From Ahniella sp. (GTDB lineage Bacteria; Pseudomonadota; Gammaproteobacteria; Xanthomonadales; Ahniellaceae): 64,000 nt of DNA. The DNA is taken from NCBI GenBank assembly GCA_016712105.1, contig JADJRU010000001.1, forward strand, positions 310,001-374,000, read 5' to 3'. A program made the translations under genes and the position numbers. Numbering within the stretch: position 1 is the stretch's first letter; the number at the start of each line of letters is the position of its first letter. Positions 18,985-31,135 of this stretch are shown piece by piece. The notes beneath the pieces were generated by a model. The model was not told the origin of the DNA, ran no database searches, and was given only the letters and a program-made list of their open reading frames with translations.

Positions 18985-20651
18985 ATGCAATACATTTACA
19001 CGATGATCGGCGTCAGCAAGACGGTGCCGCCGAAACGCGAAATCATCAAGGATATTTCGCTGTCGTTTTTCCCCGGCGCCAAGATCGGCCTGCTCGGTGT
19101 GAACGGCTCGGGTAAGTCGACCGTGCTGCGCATCATGGCCGGCGTCGACACCGACTTCAACGGCGAGTCGCGCCCGCAACCCGGCATCAAGATCGGTTAC
19201 CTGGCACAGGAGCCGGATCTGAATCCGGCAAACACCGTGCGTCAGGAAGTCGAGCAGGGTCTCGGTGAAGTGTCCGAAGCCAAGGACAAACTCGAAGCCG
19301 TTTACGCGGCCTACGCCGAAGAAGACGCCGATTTCGACAAGCTGGCCGCCGAACAAGCGCGCCTCGAGGCGATCATCGCCGCAGCCGATGGCCATAACCT
19401 CGACCATCAGTTGGACATCGCCGGTGACGCGCTGAACCTGCCGCCCTGGGATGCCAAGATCGAACAGCTGTCCGGTGGCGAAAAGCGTCGCGTCGCGCTG
19501 TGCAAACTGCTGCTGTCGAAACCCGACATTCTGCTGCTGGACGAACCGACGAACCATCTGGATGCCGAATCGGTGCAATGGCTCGAACAATTCCTTGTTC
19601 GGTTCACCGGCACCGTGGTGGCAGTCACGCATGATCGCTACTTCCTCGATAACGCTGCCGAGTGGATTCTCGAACTCGATCGCGGTCGCGGCATTCCGTG
19701 GAAGGGCAACTATTCCTCATGGCTGGAACAGAAGGGCCAGCGCCTCAAGCAGGAAGAAGCGGGTGAAAGTGCACGTCAGAAGGCCATCCAGCGCGAACTC
19801 GAGTGGGCGCGCCAGAATGCGAAGGGTCGCCAGTCCAAGGGCAAGGCCCGCCTCAACCGCCTTGAGGAATTGAACGCGGTCGATTACCAGAAGCGCAACG
19901 AAACGAACGAAATCTATATCCCACCCGGCGAACGTCTGGGTGAGCTGGTCATCGAATTCAAGGGCGTGTCGAAATCGTTCGGCGATCGGATGCTCATCGA
20001 CAACCTGAGCTTCACGCTCCCCCGCGCCGTGCCATCGTCGGCATCATCGGCCCGAACGGCGCCGGCAAGTCGACACTGTTCAAGCTGATCACGGGTGTCG
20101 AGAAGCCGGATACCGGCACGATTGTCATGGGCTCCAGTGTGCAGGTGGCATTCGTCGACCAGAGCCGCAGTTCGCTCAATGGCGACAACAACGTCTGGCA
20201 GGAAGTCTCGGGCGGCCGTGACATGATCACCGTCGGCAAGTACGAAACACCGTCGCGCGGCTACATCGGCCGGTTCAACTTCAAGGGCGCCGATCAGCAG
20301 AAACTCGTTGGTCAGTTGTCAGGCGGTGAACGCGGTCGACTACATCTGGCGAAGACGCTGATGCAGGGTGCCAACGTGCTGCTGCTCGACGAACCGTCGA
20401 ACGACCTCGACGTCGAAACCCTGCGTGCGCTGGAAGAAGCCCTGCTCGAATTCCCCGGCTGCGCCATGGTCATCTCCCATGACCGCTGGTTCCTCGACCG
20501 GATCGCCACACACATTCTGGCGTTCGAAGGCGAGTCACACGTGGAGTTCTTCTCGGGCAACTTCCGTGAATACGAGGAAGACAAGAAGCGTCGCTTCGGC
20601 ACCGATGCCGACCAACCGCATCGTCTTCGCTTCAAGGCACCGAAGGCCTGA
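18985..20651 (+). pseudogene. ettA: Energy-dependent translational throttle protein EttA (ABC-F), frameshifted near 20025
   Basis: The joined product is ~555 residues, the normal EttA length. It starts MQYIYTMIGVSKTVPPKREI, which is specific to EttA. It has two ABC domains: Walker A GVNGSGKST and GPNGAGKST, signatures LSGGEKRR and LSGGERGR, Walker B LLLDEPTNHLDAES and LLLDEPSNDLDVET, plus the Arg/Lys-rich linker that binds the ribosome. EttA gates the first peptide bond according to ATP/ADP. At 20015-20036 (CTCCCCCGCGCCGTGCC) the first frame turns to nonsense and ends at 20088. The second frame resumes at AIVGIIGPNG and runs to 20651. The span is one base short of an open frame. Because ettA is highly conserved, an assembly indel is the likely cause. 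Confidence 0.85.
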
Positions 20652-20661
20652 TCGGACCGAC

Positions 20662-21867
20662 ATGGACCGGACCGGACTGGCCGAGGCGCAAGCGGCGATC
20701 GAGCGCGGCGACTTCGACCAGGCCCGGGCGCTGCTGGAAGCCTTGCTCGTTGCTGCACCGAACGACGTGAATGCGCTGAATCTGCGAACCGTGCTCGCCC
20801 TGCGCGAGCGCGACTATCTGCGTGCCGGAGATGTTTCGGCGCAAGCGTTTGCGCAGCACCCGAATCACCCGACACTACGCGCCAACCGCGTGTTGTCGCT
20901 GCGCCGTCTTGCCGGGCAGCAGGGAGAAGTGGGTGATCATGATGCCGCCGCCGCGCTGCTGATCGAAGCGCTCGGGATCGATCCCGCCGATCAGGAGTCC
21001 CGGGCCATGTTGCTTGGCCAAGCCATGCGACTGGCTCAATCAATCGGCGCCCCGGCATCGCTGCAAACGAAGGTGTTGCCGGAGAAGCCGCCAACGATCA
21101 GCGTCATCACCTGCTCCATCAATGCCACGCGACGGGCACGCTTCGAAACCAGTTTGAACACCCATTTTGCCGGCCTGCCGGTGGAACTGATTGTGCTGGA
21201 GGATGCGCGCTCGCTGGCCGAGGCGTACAACCGCGGCATCGCGCGCAGTACCGGCGACCTGCTGGTGTTTTGCCACGACGACATCGAATTCGCCCGGCCG
21301 GACTTTGCTGCACGTCTGCTGGATGCCCTGAGTTCGTACGATGTCGTCGGTGTCGCCGGCTGCACCCAACTGACCGGACCCAACGCGTTGTGGAGTGGCC
21401 CGGCCAGCGGCTACTGCCAGATCGCGCATGTCGGCCCGACGGGTGAATGGCTGTCCAGCCTTTATGGTCTGGGCCCGGTGCGCGTCGAGGGTGTCCAGGC
21501 TCTGGATGGGGTTTTCATCGCCTGCCACCGACATGTCGCTGAAACACTCCGATTCGATGCCGATCGGTTCGACCATTTTCACCTGTACGACACCGATTTC
21601 AGCTGGCGCGCGTTTGCTGCCGGTTATCGCGTGGCGGTGGCACAAGACCTGTTGTTGATCCATCACTCATTGGGTGATTTCAACGAAACGTGGCAGGAAC
21701 ACGCCGCGCGCTTCATGACCAAATTTCCGCAGTTGCCAAGGACTCCCGCACATCCTGCGCGGGTACTCATGCAGCCCAACCGGCGCGAGTTGCTGCTGCC
21801 GACGCTCGCCTGGCTGGCCGATTGGCAAGCCCGGGCAACTGCCCTCTCTGTTTCAGGACACCGCTGA
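20662..21867 (+). CDS. TPR-containing family 2 glycosyltransferase
   Basis: A 401-residue cytoplasmic protein. Residues ~1-125 are three or four TPR-like helical repeats (EAQAAIERGDFDQARALLEA and following). Residues ~140-360 form a GT-A glycosyltransferase: TISVITCSINA opens the fold, LAEAYNRGI and FCHDDIEF supply the nucleotide-sugar/metal DD motif, and DTDFSWRAFAAGYRVAV is the typical acceptor-side segment. No membrane segment. It lies between two ABC-F genes, starting 10 bases after ettA and ending 2 bases before the next, which implies one operon. Donor and acceptor are unknown; protein or envelope glycan modification is a guess. Confidence 0.8.
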   Translation: MDRTGLAEAQAAIERGDFDQARALLEALLVAAPNDVNALNLRTVLALRERDYLRAGDVSAQAFAQHPNHPTLRANRVLSLRRLAGQQGEVGDHDAAAALLIEALGIDPADQESRAMLLGQAMRLAQSIGAPASLQTKVLPEKPPTISVITCSINATRRARFETSLNTHFAGLPVELIVLEDARSLAEAYNRGIARSTGDLLVFCHDDIEFARPDFAARLLDALSSYDVVGVAGCTQLTGPNALWSGPASGYCQIAHVGPTGEWLSSLYGLGPVRVEGVQALDGVFIACHRHVAETLRFDADRFDHFHLYDTDFSWRAFAAGYRVAVAQDLLLIHHSLGDFNETWQEHAARFMTKFPQLPRTPAHPARVLMQPNRRELLLPTLAWLADWQARATALSVSGHR

Positions 21868-21869
21868 CC

Positions 21870-23747
<1,878 letters not shown>

Positions 23748-23858
23748 GCTGGGCTGAGCACCAGCCTGCACAGCACGAATTGGCTCCGCGCGACACTTGA
23801 CGCAGCTTGCATGATCGGGGCATGTTGCCCGCGAGCCCCAATGTGAGCACGCCAGCCC

Positions 23859-24554
23859 ATGCGATACGAAGGTGTCATCAAGACCTGGAATGACGAGCGA
23901 GGTTTTGGCTTCATCACTTCCGATCAACTCCAGGGTGATTTGTTTGTACATATCAAGGCCTTTGGAGGGTTTCGCGGGGTTCTGACACCCAACACGCGCG
24001 TGACGTTCTTGCTTGAAGATGGCCCGCAGGGAAAACGCCGCGCCACGCAGGTATTGCTGGTGCAATCCGGCGGCAGCCTCAAGCTCGAACTCAAGGGCCG
24101 TCCCGCCAGACACCCGGACACTCCGAACGTTTTGCCTGAAGCCAAACCCTTCAGACACCCGAAAGGTGCCCCGAAGAAGGGAGCCGCCCGCTGGAACGTG
24201 GGAAGCCTGTTATGGGTTCCTGCATTCATGATCGTCTATTTGGCGGTCGATACCTTGGGTGAACTGCCACCCTGGACGCTGTTGGCGTACCTCATTGCGA
24301 GTGTCGTCACCTTCGCGGCCTATGCGCTGGATAAAGCGTCGGCAAAGATCCGGGGCAGTCGCGTTCCCGAATCGACATTACATGCACTGGCGTTTTTCGG
24401 TGGCTGGCCCGGCGCGATCCTTGCGCAGGAGCTACTCCGTCACAAGTCGGTCAAGGAAGAGTTCCGAATGATGTTCTGGATCACCGTAGTCCTCAACATC
24501 AGTGCGCTGATCTGGCTCGCCAGCTCCTACAGTCCATTTGCATCCAGAATGTGA
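23859..24554 (+). CDS. Cold-shock-domain / DUF1294 membrane protein
   Basis: A 231-residue fusion. Residues ~1-70 are a cold-shock (OB-fold) domain with the RNA-binding motifs WNDERGFGFIT and DLFVHI. A basic linker leads to a DUF1294 region (~115-231) with three or four membrane helices and the family motif YALDKASAK, then FFGGWPGAILAQ. This combination is widespread in Proteobacteria but uncharacterised; tethering an RNA-binding domain to the membrane is the obvious reading. 111 bases follow the ABC-F stop, so it probably has its own promoter. Confidence 0.88.
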   Translation: MRYEGVIKTWNDERGFGFITSDQLQGDLFVHIKAFGGFRGVLTPNTRVTFLLEDGPQGKRRATQVLLVQSGGSLKLELKGRPARHPDTPNVLPEAKPFRHPKGAPKKGAARWNVGSLLWVPAFMIVYLAVDTLGELPPWTLLAYLIASVVTFAAYALDKASAKIRGSRVPESTLHALAFFGGWPGAILAQELLRHKSVKEEFRMMFWITVVLNISALIWLASSYSPFASRM

Positions 24555-24696
24555 TTCTTGCCCTGAACGAAGTGCGGGTCTCTTACTGGACATACGCGAA
24601 GGTCAACTTGCTTGCGAAAGCGCATGAGGCAAGTAACTTCGCTGACGCCCCGCACCAGCCTGCACTTCACCCGTCCGCACTGCGAACACTGACGAC

Positions 24697-24975
24697 ATGA
24701 AGCGCAAGTTGACCGCCGCCGAGCAAGCAGAGAAGCGCCGTCGCAAGGCGCTGCTCAAGACAATCTTCATCAACGGCCGTCAGAAGCGGGTGTTGCGCGT
24801 CACGGCTGAGATGCGACGGATCGAGATGGAGGCGTTTGCCATCGCGAATGGCAAAAAGATCGACCTCCTCCAACTGGGTTTGTACGAACACTTGCACGCG
24901 CTCGCGTTGAATCGTGACGGTTCGGAGCAAACGCCCGAGATGTCAGAATCCGAGCCTGCCTCGATGCCGTTTTGA
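24697..24975 (+). CDS. Small hypothetical basic protein
   Basis: A 92-residue soluble protein starting MKRKLTAAEQAEKRRRKALL. The N-terminal third is very basic and helical, the middle is amphipathic, and the C-terminal 15 residues are acidic and Pro/Ser-rich. No family recognised. It sits between the cold-shock-domain gene and the GFA-family gene in the same direction. No strong ribosome site (weak ACGAC), so coding status rests on composition and frame length. Confidence 0.5.
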   Translation: MKRKLTAAEQAEKRRRKALLKTIFINGRQKRVLRVTAEMRRIEMEAFAIANGKKIDLLQLGLYEHLHALALNRDGSEQTPEMSESEPASMPF

Positions 24976-25027
24976 GCCCTTGTTGCCTGTAGCTTAGACT
25001 TGGCGCAATCCCACTGGAGCAACCACA

Positions 25028-25459
25028 ATGGAACGATCCGGTCGATGTCTGTGCGGTGCTGTCACGTTTACGTTGGCCAACGATCCCTTGATGGTCAGGA
25101 TCTGCTGGTGCAGGGATTGTCAGCACCTGGCCGCGAACGGCACCGTCAACATGCTGGTGACGACCGATAGCCTGTCGGTTTCGGGATCACCCGCCGAATA
25201 CACAAAGGTCGCCGCCAGCGGCAACGAGATCATCCGGCAGTTCTGCGGCACCTGTGGCACGCACCTGTTTGCCCGCGCCAACGCACGCCCGCAGTTCCGG
25301 ATCGTCCGCGTCGGCAATCTGGATGACCCGTCTTCCGTGAAGCCGAGCATGAATATCTGGGCATCCAGTGCGCCGGATTGGGCATGTCTGGATAACGACC
25401 TCCAACGAGTCGAACAGCAGCCTTCGCCGCCAGCTGCACCCCCTTCCGTCCAGACTTGA
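25028..25459 (+). CDS. GFA-family zinc protein (glutathione-dependent formaldehyde-activating type)
   Basis: A 143-residue protein of the GFA/CENP-V fold. It has the full zinc-ligand set: CLCGAVTF near the N-terminus, CWCRDCQHL and CGTCGTHLF. Family members bind zinc and some act on glutathione adducts of formaldehyde; most are uncharacterised, so no reaction is claimed. A Pro/Ser-rich tail ends the protein. The ribosome site is weak (AGCAACC-ATG). No formaldehyde dehydrogenase is nearby. Confidence 0.85.
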   Translation: MERSGRCLCGAVTFTLANDPLMVRICWCRDCQHLAANGTVNMLVTTDSLSVSGSPAEYTKVAASGNEIIRQFCGTCGTHLFARANARPQFRIVRVGNLDDPSSVKPSMNIWASSAPDWACLDNDLQRVEQQPSPPAAPPSVQT

Positions 25460-25531
25460 TCCTCCGGACAAACGAGGCCGGGTGCTCGAGTGTCGGTTCG
25501 CTCTACTTGGGAAATCCGAAAGATCCGTTCG

Positions 25532-26112
25532 ATGCTGTTTGTCGCAGCGACGCTTCTCGCCCCCCAACTGTTTGCCGAAGCTACCTATACCTACGCCGGT
25601 CCGACGTTCGAATCTGCCTCGGCACCTTATGCAACCAGGACAACGTCACCGCTACTTTCACGATTTCACAGCCGCTGGCCGCCAACCTTGCGAACACCGA
25701 CATCAGCGGCAACATCACTGCCCTGTCGTTCACCGATGACCAAGCCACGCGCACATTCGCCGACACGAACCTGTGTGAGTTCCGCGTCACCACCGACGCC
25801 GCCGGCGTCATCACGAGGCACTCGATCTGGTTGCGCCAGTCCAACACCTCTGCGACGCAGAACCAGCGACATCGAAATCCATGACCCCAGCAAAGGTGCG
25901 TCCGATCAGGTCGGATTTGGCGTCGCTGGCGCGACGGACTGCGCCGGTGTGGCCTTGGATCCATTCGCGAATTCAAGTGCAGGTACCGGCACCTGGACAC
26001 CTCTGCAGTCGCAGGCACGGGCCAGACATCTATCCCACTGAATGCCGGCTGGGCGATGCTGGCGCTCTTTGGCCTGCTGATGTGGACCGCAGGTCGACGC
26101 ATAACGCAGTGA
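25532..26112 (+). pseudogene. IPTL-CTERM-type exported protein with three frameshifts
   Basis: Fragments in different frames add up to one secreted protein. There is a signal peptide from ATG 25532 (MLFVAATLLAPQLFAEATY), a body containing LCNQDNVTATFTISQPLAA and SDQVGFGVAGATDCAGVALD, and a C-terminal sorting tail SIPLNAGWAML followed by a hydrophobic helix and a basic end (GRR). That tail is the IPTL-CTERM signal of Proteobacteria, linked to exosortase-like sorting. Frame changes fall near 25620-25640, 25857-25866 and 25997-26001. Three lesions in 581 bases make true decay more plausible than in the single-lesion genes, though clustered sequencing error cannot be excluded. Convergent with the M48 peptidase gene. 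Confidence 0.65.
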
Positions 26113-26171
26113 AATCGAGCCGCGCCTTGTTCTGGACATGGTGTTCGGCGCCTGCCGGAACACCTTGCCAC

Positions 26172-27970
26172 TTATCGACCGACCAGTCGCAAACCGTGGC
26201 GCTTTACCGCGCTTCGTTGCGCATAGGACAACTGCGAGTACCCGACCAGGATCCAGGTGCCATCCAGCTCCAGGTCCTTTCCGAATTTGTCGATCAAGGA
26301 TTGATCGCCTCGAAACAGTCGCGTCCAATGACGCTCGATCACGATCAGGTAATGCGGAGGCTCCGGACGCACTTCAATTCGAACCCTGACCAACCAGACG
26401 GCATGGATGCCTCGATCCTCGCGGACTCGTGCTTCGAGCGTTCGGAGTGTTTCTGTTGTCGGCTGGGGCGAGTCGAGCATCTTGTTCGGGGGCACGATGC
26501 TTCGTTCCCGGATGTTTCTCTCCGAGATCCGGTCGTGCTCCTCCAAGAACCGAACATAAGGTGCCGCTTCTTCACGGCGACCGGATTGCATGAAATGTTG
26601 TACCAGCACCCCGGCAACCGGGAGCTTCGCATCGCCATCGAGCGATTCGGCCTTTGCAAACGCAGACATGGCTGCCTTCTCGTCGGCCTGCAGCAACTCG
26701 ACTCCCAGATGGAACCATGCAGCAGCGTGGTCATAACGACCAACAAAGTTGCGCAAGGCCTCGATGCGAGCGGCGGGAGTCGTTTCGCTTCGATGTTCCA
26801 GTTGAAAGTGTTCCCAGGCCTGATCCACGGTCAACTCGGAACGAAGAGCCAACTCGGCTCGCCGTGCTTCGCCTTGTCGCTGTTCCAGATGTGCGTGACG
26901 CCAGGCCTCGGCATTTCGTTCACGCCACTCCTCACTGAGTGCCTGCTCCAGGCCACTGGCAAAGGGGCCGAGCCAGACGCTGGCGGCAGAGTTCCGGAAC
27001 TCCGGAATGGACGGCTTTTCGCCGAGGGCTGCAAGTCGATCCTATCGTCGTGACCTGTGACACGACGCATGGGTCCTTCCAGAGACTGGCTGGACGCTGC
27101 CGTCCGCACGAAGTTGGCGATGTCACGGAAGAGCGACTTTGGCGCTTCCGGCTCCGATAGGGTGCGTTCGCCAAAACGCCCCCAGAAGGACTCTTCCAAC
27201 GCGGTGCCGAGGACAGCCGAGCGACAGAGTGCACGGGCAACGACTGGTGCCCCGGTCGACCCGGCCGCAGCCTGATCGGCGACGTACTCGTGACGTCGCG
27301 CCATGACGAAGGTGTAGGCATTGAAGTATGGCGCGTACCAGGAGAGGAACTTGTTCAAGACGCCGAAATTGGCAGCCCGCTCCATTTCAGACCACATGCG
27401 CCTCAGCCGGTAGATGTATGCACCCACACGACCATGCCGGTTGGAAAAGTGACCGAATTCATGCGCGATGACCGCTTCCACTTCCTCCGGTGGCATCCCT
27501 TGCAACAGCGGCAATCCCAGGCCGAGATATCGCCGCACGAAGAACGGCCCAAGCCGGGGAATCTCTGCGGCAAACGCATTAAATTCCGGAGTGATTACGA
27601 CATGGTGCATGGGCATCGATCCGGTCGCGGCGCGAACTCGTTCGATCACCTCGAACAGAGCGGGCGCTTCACGCGGCGTCACCAAAAGCCCTTCCGGCGG
27701 TGGCGTTCGTGCGAACAGCGCCTTGGCGAGCGCAAACGTCATGGCCACGGGGATCCAGATGAGCTTGATCATCACCTGAATCAGCGCGGGGGCCTTGATG
27801 ACGACGAACACCGATACTGCTGCGGTCAGCAATGCCAGAACGAGCGCGCCACCCATGGCGACAAAACCCAGGACAGCCAAACCAAGAACGCTATAGAGGT
27901 AACGTTTCGGGTGCGCCTCAGCCTCGTGTTCGACGCGATCAACCAGTTCAGCGAAGCGGAGAAGGTCCAT
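26172..27970 (-). pseudogene. Membrane M48-family metallopeptidase, frameshifted near 27035
   Basis: The joined product is ~599 residues. Two or three membrane helices (YLYSVLGLAVLGFVAMGGAL and the next ~50 residues) precede an M48 (HtpX/Ste24-like) zinc protease domain with IAHEFGHFSN (HExxH) and RRHEYVADQAA (third ligand). The C-terminal half, in the second frame, is helical with TPR-like repeats (LRNFVGRYDHAAAWFHLGVE). At 27031-27050 the first frame becomes nonsense, while the second gives DRLAALGEKPSIPEF, the normal end of an M48 domain. The span is one base short of open. ATG 27970 is preferred because it starts just before the first membrane segment, although its ribosome site is weak. 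Probably a sequence indel. Confidence 0.78.
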
Positions 27971-28288
27971 GAGGGGCGAGCTTGGGCGGCCGGAAAGCGC
28001 GCGAGTATAAACAAGAACAACGCCAGGCAAAAACGCCTGAACATGCGTATGGAGCCCCCCGAGTATCCCGCCAATTCCCGGTTATCCCGCAGGATCGCAA
28101 CACGGCAAACAAACCGAGGCATGAGAAACAGGCTCGCACCCTGGCCTTGGGCCTTCCATGCGTCTGCGCGCAGCTCAGCCGCTTCTGAGCATGCTCCGCT
28201 GCCATTTGGCGCAGCGCTCTGCAATCAAGCGCGAGGCAAATTGTGGGGCTTCGCTGCGCTCAGCCCCAGCCACTCGCTTGGACCGACT
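27971..28288. other. Intergenic between bamD and the M48 gene, with one hairpin
   Basis: No gene is seen. TGGGGCT (28244-28250) and AGCCCCA (28262-28268) form a 7-bp stem with an 11-base loop 20 bases past the bamD stop. There is no T-run in the bamD direction, so it is a weak terminator or a short REP-like hairpin. The rest shows no supported frame. Confidence 0.4.
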
Positions 28289-29107
28289 TCAGGCTTCCGC
28301 GCGGAACGGGTTCAGCTGTTTCCACGTCGCACGGCGCTTCGGGAAGTCGCCGCTGAAGAACGGGTGCTGGGGATAGGTGAGCTCAAGCACTTTGCGCGCA
28401 TCCGCCGACGCCTTGGTCTGGCCGAGCCGCTCGTAACTGAGCGTCATCAGCGCCAGCGCATCACCGGCCTGCGGCGCATCCTGGAACTGCTCGAGCACAT
28501 ACTTGGCACGGTTGGCTGCGGCCACATAGGCACCGCGGCGGTAATAGTACGAAGCAATGTTGATCTCGCCCTGGGCCAGACCGTTGCGCAAGTACACCAT
28601 GCGTGTGCGGGCGTCGTTCGCGTAACCGCTTTGCGGATACTTGTCGACGAGTTCCTTGAAGTCCTGGAACGACTGGCGGATGTTGGCCAGATCGCGGCGC
28701 GTGAAGTCCTTCTCGATGAAGCGATCGAGGAATCCGGCTTCACGCTCGAAGTTGATCAGGCCACGCAGGTAGAACGCGTAGTCGATCCGCGGATGCGTGG
28801 GATACAGCTTGATGAAGCGGTTCACGGTCGACAGCGCGTCTTCGGCGCGGCGTTCCTTGTGCTGCGAATAGGCCAGCTCCAGCTGGGCCTGTTCGTGGTA
28901 CTTGCCGTACGGGAACCGGGACACCAGTCGCTCGTAGAAGCGCGACGCACGGCGATACTGACCGCTGTCGAGCATGTCCTTGGACACCCGGTAGAGCTGG
29001 TCCACGGGCAGGGTTTCGGCATCATCGGCGCGCACGCGGTCACGATTACAGGCGGCAAGCATCAAGACGAGCACGAACATCAGCACTTTTCGGGTCGAAA
29101 CCAACAT
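28289..29107 (-). CDS. bamD: Outer membrane protein assembly factor BamD
   Basis: A 272-residue lipoprotein of the BAM complex that folds beta-barrel proteins into the outer membrane. The signal sequence ends in LMLAAC (lipobox Cys20). The body is five TPR-like repeats beginning LYRVSKDMLDSGQYRRASRF and including FPYGKYHEQAQLELAYSQHK, both strongly conserved in BamD/ComL. ATG 29107 has GAGGG 7 bases upstream; an upstream in-frame start at 29125 is not supported. Divergent from rluD, the same arrangement as in E. coli and many Gammaproteobacteria. Confidence 0.96.
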   Translation of the reverse strand: MLVSTRKVLMFVLVLMLAACNRDRVRADDAETLPVDQLYRVSKDMLDSGQYRRASRFYERLVSRFPYGKYHEQAQLELAYSQHKERRAEDALSTVNRFIKLYPTHPRIDYAFYLRGLINFEREAGFLDRFIEKDFTRRDLANIRQSFQDFKELVDKYPQSGYANDARTRMVYLRNGLAQGEINIASYYYRRGAYVAAANRAKYVLEQFQDAPQAGDALALMTLSYERLGQTKASADARKVLELTYPQHPFFSGDFPKRRATWKQLNPFRAEA

Positions 29108-29210
29108 GTAAGCCCTCTGGGCCAATAGAATCAGACCGCAATCATAACCGAGGAATTGTTAAGCCGGTTCTGAATCCGCCTTTGGGCGGCCCGGAACGGC
29201 TTGATCGCCC

Positions 29211-30173
29211 ATGTCTTCTGCCACGCCCCCCACTGAAATCCAGCCCCAAACCCGGGTTGTCTCCGACGCCGAACACGGCCTGCGCCTCGATCAGGCCATG
29301 GCCGAACTGTTTCCGGACTATTCACGCAGCCGCCTGACCGCCTGGATCAAATCCGGGCGCGCCACGCTCGACGGCGTCGAGGGCAAGCCCAAGCAGTCGG
29401 TCACCACCGGCCAGCGCATCACGCTCATCCCGGAGCCCGAGGCGCAGACCGACGCCCTCGCCGAGTCGATCGCACTCGACGTGGTGTTCGAGGACAACCA
29501 TGTGCTGGTCATCAACAAACCGGCCGGTCTGGTTGTGCATCCCGGCGCCGGCAATCCCGGCGGCACGTTGATGAATGCCCTGCTGCATCACGACCCCAAG
29601 CTGCGCGAACTGCCCCGCGCGGGCATCGTGCACCGCCTGGACAAGGAAACCTCCGGCTGTCTCGTAATCGCCAAGAACCTTCCGGCGCACACCAGCCTGG
29701 TGTCGCAGCTGGCGGAACGCGAAATCAGCCGCCGTTACCAAGCCCTGGTGTATGGCGAAATCATCGCCGGCGGCCGGATCGACAAGCCGATCGACCGAAA
29801 TCCCTACGACCGCCTGCGCCAGGCAGTCCGAGAGGATGGCAAGGAAGCGGTCACCCATTATCGGGTCGCCGAGCGCCTCAAGAACTTCACTTTGCTCGAG
29901 TGCCAGCTGGAAACCGGGCGCACCCATCAGATCCGCGTGCACCTGGCGTCCATCCGCCATGGCATCGTCGGCGACCCCTTGTACGGTCTGGGCCTCAAGC
30001 TGCCGAAAGGTGCAAGCCCCGAACTGATCGCCACCTTGCGCGCCTTCAAACGGCAAGCCCTTCACGCGGCGAAGCTCGAGTTCGAGCATCCGAAGACCCA
30101 CAAATTGGTCAGCGTGGAAGCGCCCTTGCCGGCTGATTTTCAGGCGCTGCTCGCGGCCATCCGCGCCGGCTGA
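29211..30173 (+). CDS. rluD: 23S rRNA pseudouridine(1911/1915/1917) synthase
   Basis: A 320-residue RluD-type enzyme that makes the pseudouridines of helix 69 in 23S rRNA. An N-terminal S4 RNA-binding domain (RLDQAMAELFPDYSRSRLTA, from ~residue 25) is followed by the catalytic RluA-type domain with GIVHRLDKETSG, whose Asp is the nucleophile, and ECQLETGRTHQIRVHL. Length is normal (E. coli 326). Its stop overlaps the pgeF start as TGATG, so the two are coupled. Confidence 0.96.
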   Translation: MSSATPPTEIQPQTRVVSDAEHGLRLDQAMAELFPDYSRSRLTAWIKSGRATLDGVEGKPKQSVTTGQRITLIPEPEAQTDALAESIALDVVFEDNHVLVINKPAGLVVHPGAGNPGGTLMNALLHHDPKLRELPRAGIVHRLDKETSGCLVIAKNLPAHTSLVSQLAEREISRRYQALVYGEIIAGGRIDKPIDRNPYDRLRQAVREDGKEAVTHYRVAERLKNFTLLECQLETGRTHQIRVHLASIRHGIVGDPLYGLGLKLPKGASPELIATLRAFKRQALHAAKLEFEHPKTHKLVSVEAPLPADFQALLAAIRAG

Positions 30174-30967
30174 TGGAACGGGCCGGCTGGATCGAGGCAA
30201 ACTGGCCGGCGGCGGCCGGCATTCGTGCCGGCGTCAGCACGCGGGCACTGCCGGGGCGCTCGGCGGGGCCCTACGCCCAGGGCAACCTGGGGGTTCATGT
30301 GGGCGACGATCCGGCAGCCGTGGCCCACAACCGCGAATTGTTGCGCGCGATGCTCAACTTGCCCGGCGAACCGATCTGGCTGGAGCAGGTCCATGGCACG
30401 ACAGTGCTTTCCGTCGTCGATGCAACGACCCAGCCAGGCTCGTTCGCCGCGGACGCTTCGGTGACCCGCTGTCCGGGCGTCGTTTTGGCCGTGCAGACCG
30501 CCGACTGCTTGCCGATCCTGCTCGCGAATCGCAGCGGCACTGAAATCGCGGCGATCCATGCCGGCTGGCGCGGACTGGCCGCCGGCGTCGTCGAGGAAAC
30601 GCTGGCGCAAATGACCTCGCGAGCGCATGAACTTCGCGCGTGGATCGGTCCGGCCATCGGCCCGGACGCTTTTGAAGTGGGTGACGACGTGCGCGAAGCG
30701 ATGGTGTCGGGGCATGTGCGGGAGACCGCTGAAGCGATCGAACGCTGCTTTCGACCGCAGCTCAGCAAGAACCAACCGGTGCACGGGAAATGGCTGTGTG
30801 ATCTGGCGCGCATCGCGCTGCTGCGCTTGCGCGCGCTGGGCGTCGACACCGTGGTGCCGAGTGGCTTGTGCAGCTACACCGACCAAGAGCACTTCTTCTC
30901 GCATCGTCGTGATCGGGTCAGCGGCCGGATGGTCAGCCTGATCTGGATGTCGGATTCCCATCCTTAG
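30173..30967 (+). CDS. pgeF: Peptidoglycan editing factor PgeF (YfiH family)
   Basis: A 264-residue protein of the YfiH/PgeF family, earlier called polyphenol oxidase. PgeF removes wrongly incorporated residues from muropeptide precursors and has purine-nucleoside-cleaving relatives. The metal/catalytic His-Cys-His set is present: QVHGTTV, QTADCLPIL and AAIHAGWRGLAAGV. The overlap with rluD (TGATG) and the order bamD/rluD/pgeF reproduce the E. coli locus. A possible terminator lies 135 bases downstream. Confidence 0.93.
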   Translation: MERAGWIEANWPAAAGIRAGVSTRALPGRSAGPYAQGNLGVHVGDDPAAVAHNRELLRAMLNLPGEPIWLEQVHGTTVLSVVDATTQPGSFAADASVTRCPGVVLAVQTADCLPILLANRSGTEIAAIHAGWRGLAAGVVEETLAQMTSRAHELRAWIGPAIGPDAFEVGDDVREAMVSGHVRETAEAIERCFRPQLSKNQPVHGKWLCDLARIALLRLRALGVDTVVPSGLCSYTDQEHFFSHRRDRVSGRMVSLIWMSDSHP

Positions 30968-31101
30968 ACAAACACGAACTTAACGTCGCAATTCGCACAA
31001 TCCGGGTCTGGCGGGCCTTGCGTCGATGGTGATCAGTCGGCAATCACAGGGCACACAAGAGCTGCACACATGGGGTCGAATCGGAGTGACGATTCCCGGG
31101 T

Positions 31102-31124
31102 CGGCAAAGGCCCGCCGCTTTTTT
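31102..31124 (+). terminator. Possible intrinsic terminator of rluD-pgeF
   Basis: CGGC (31102-31105), an 8-base spacer and GCCG (31114-31117) are followed by CTTTTTT. The stem is short, so this is a weak candidate. It lies just before the convergent bioC stop. Confidence 0.35.
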
Positions 31125-31135
31125 CGCGCTTAAGG

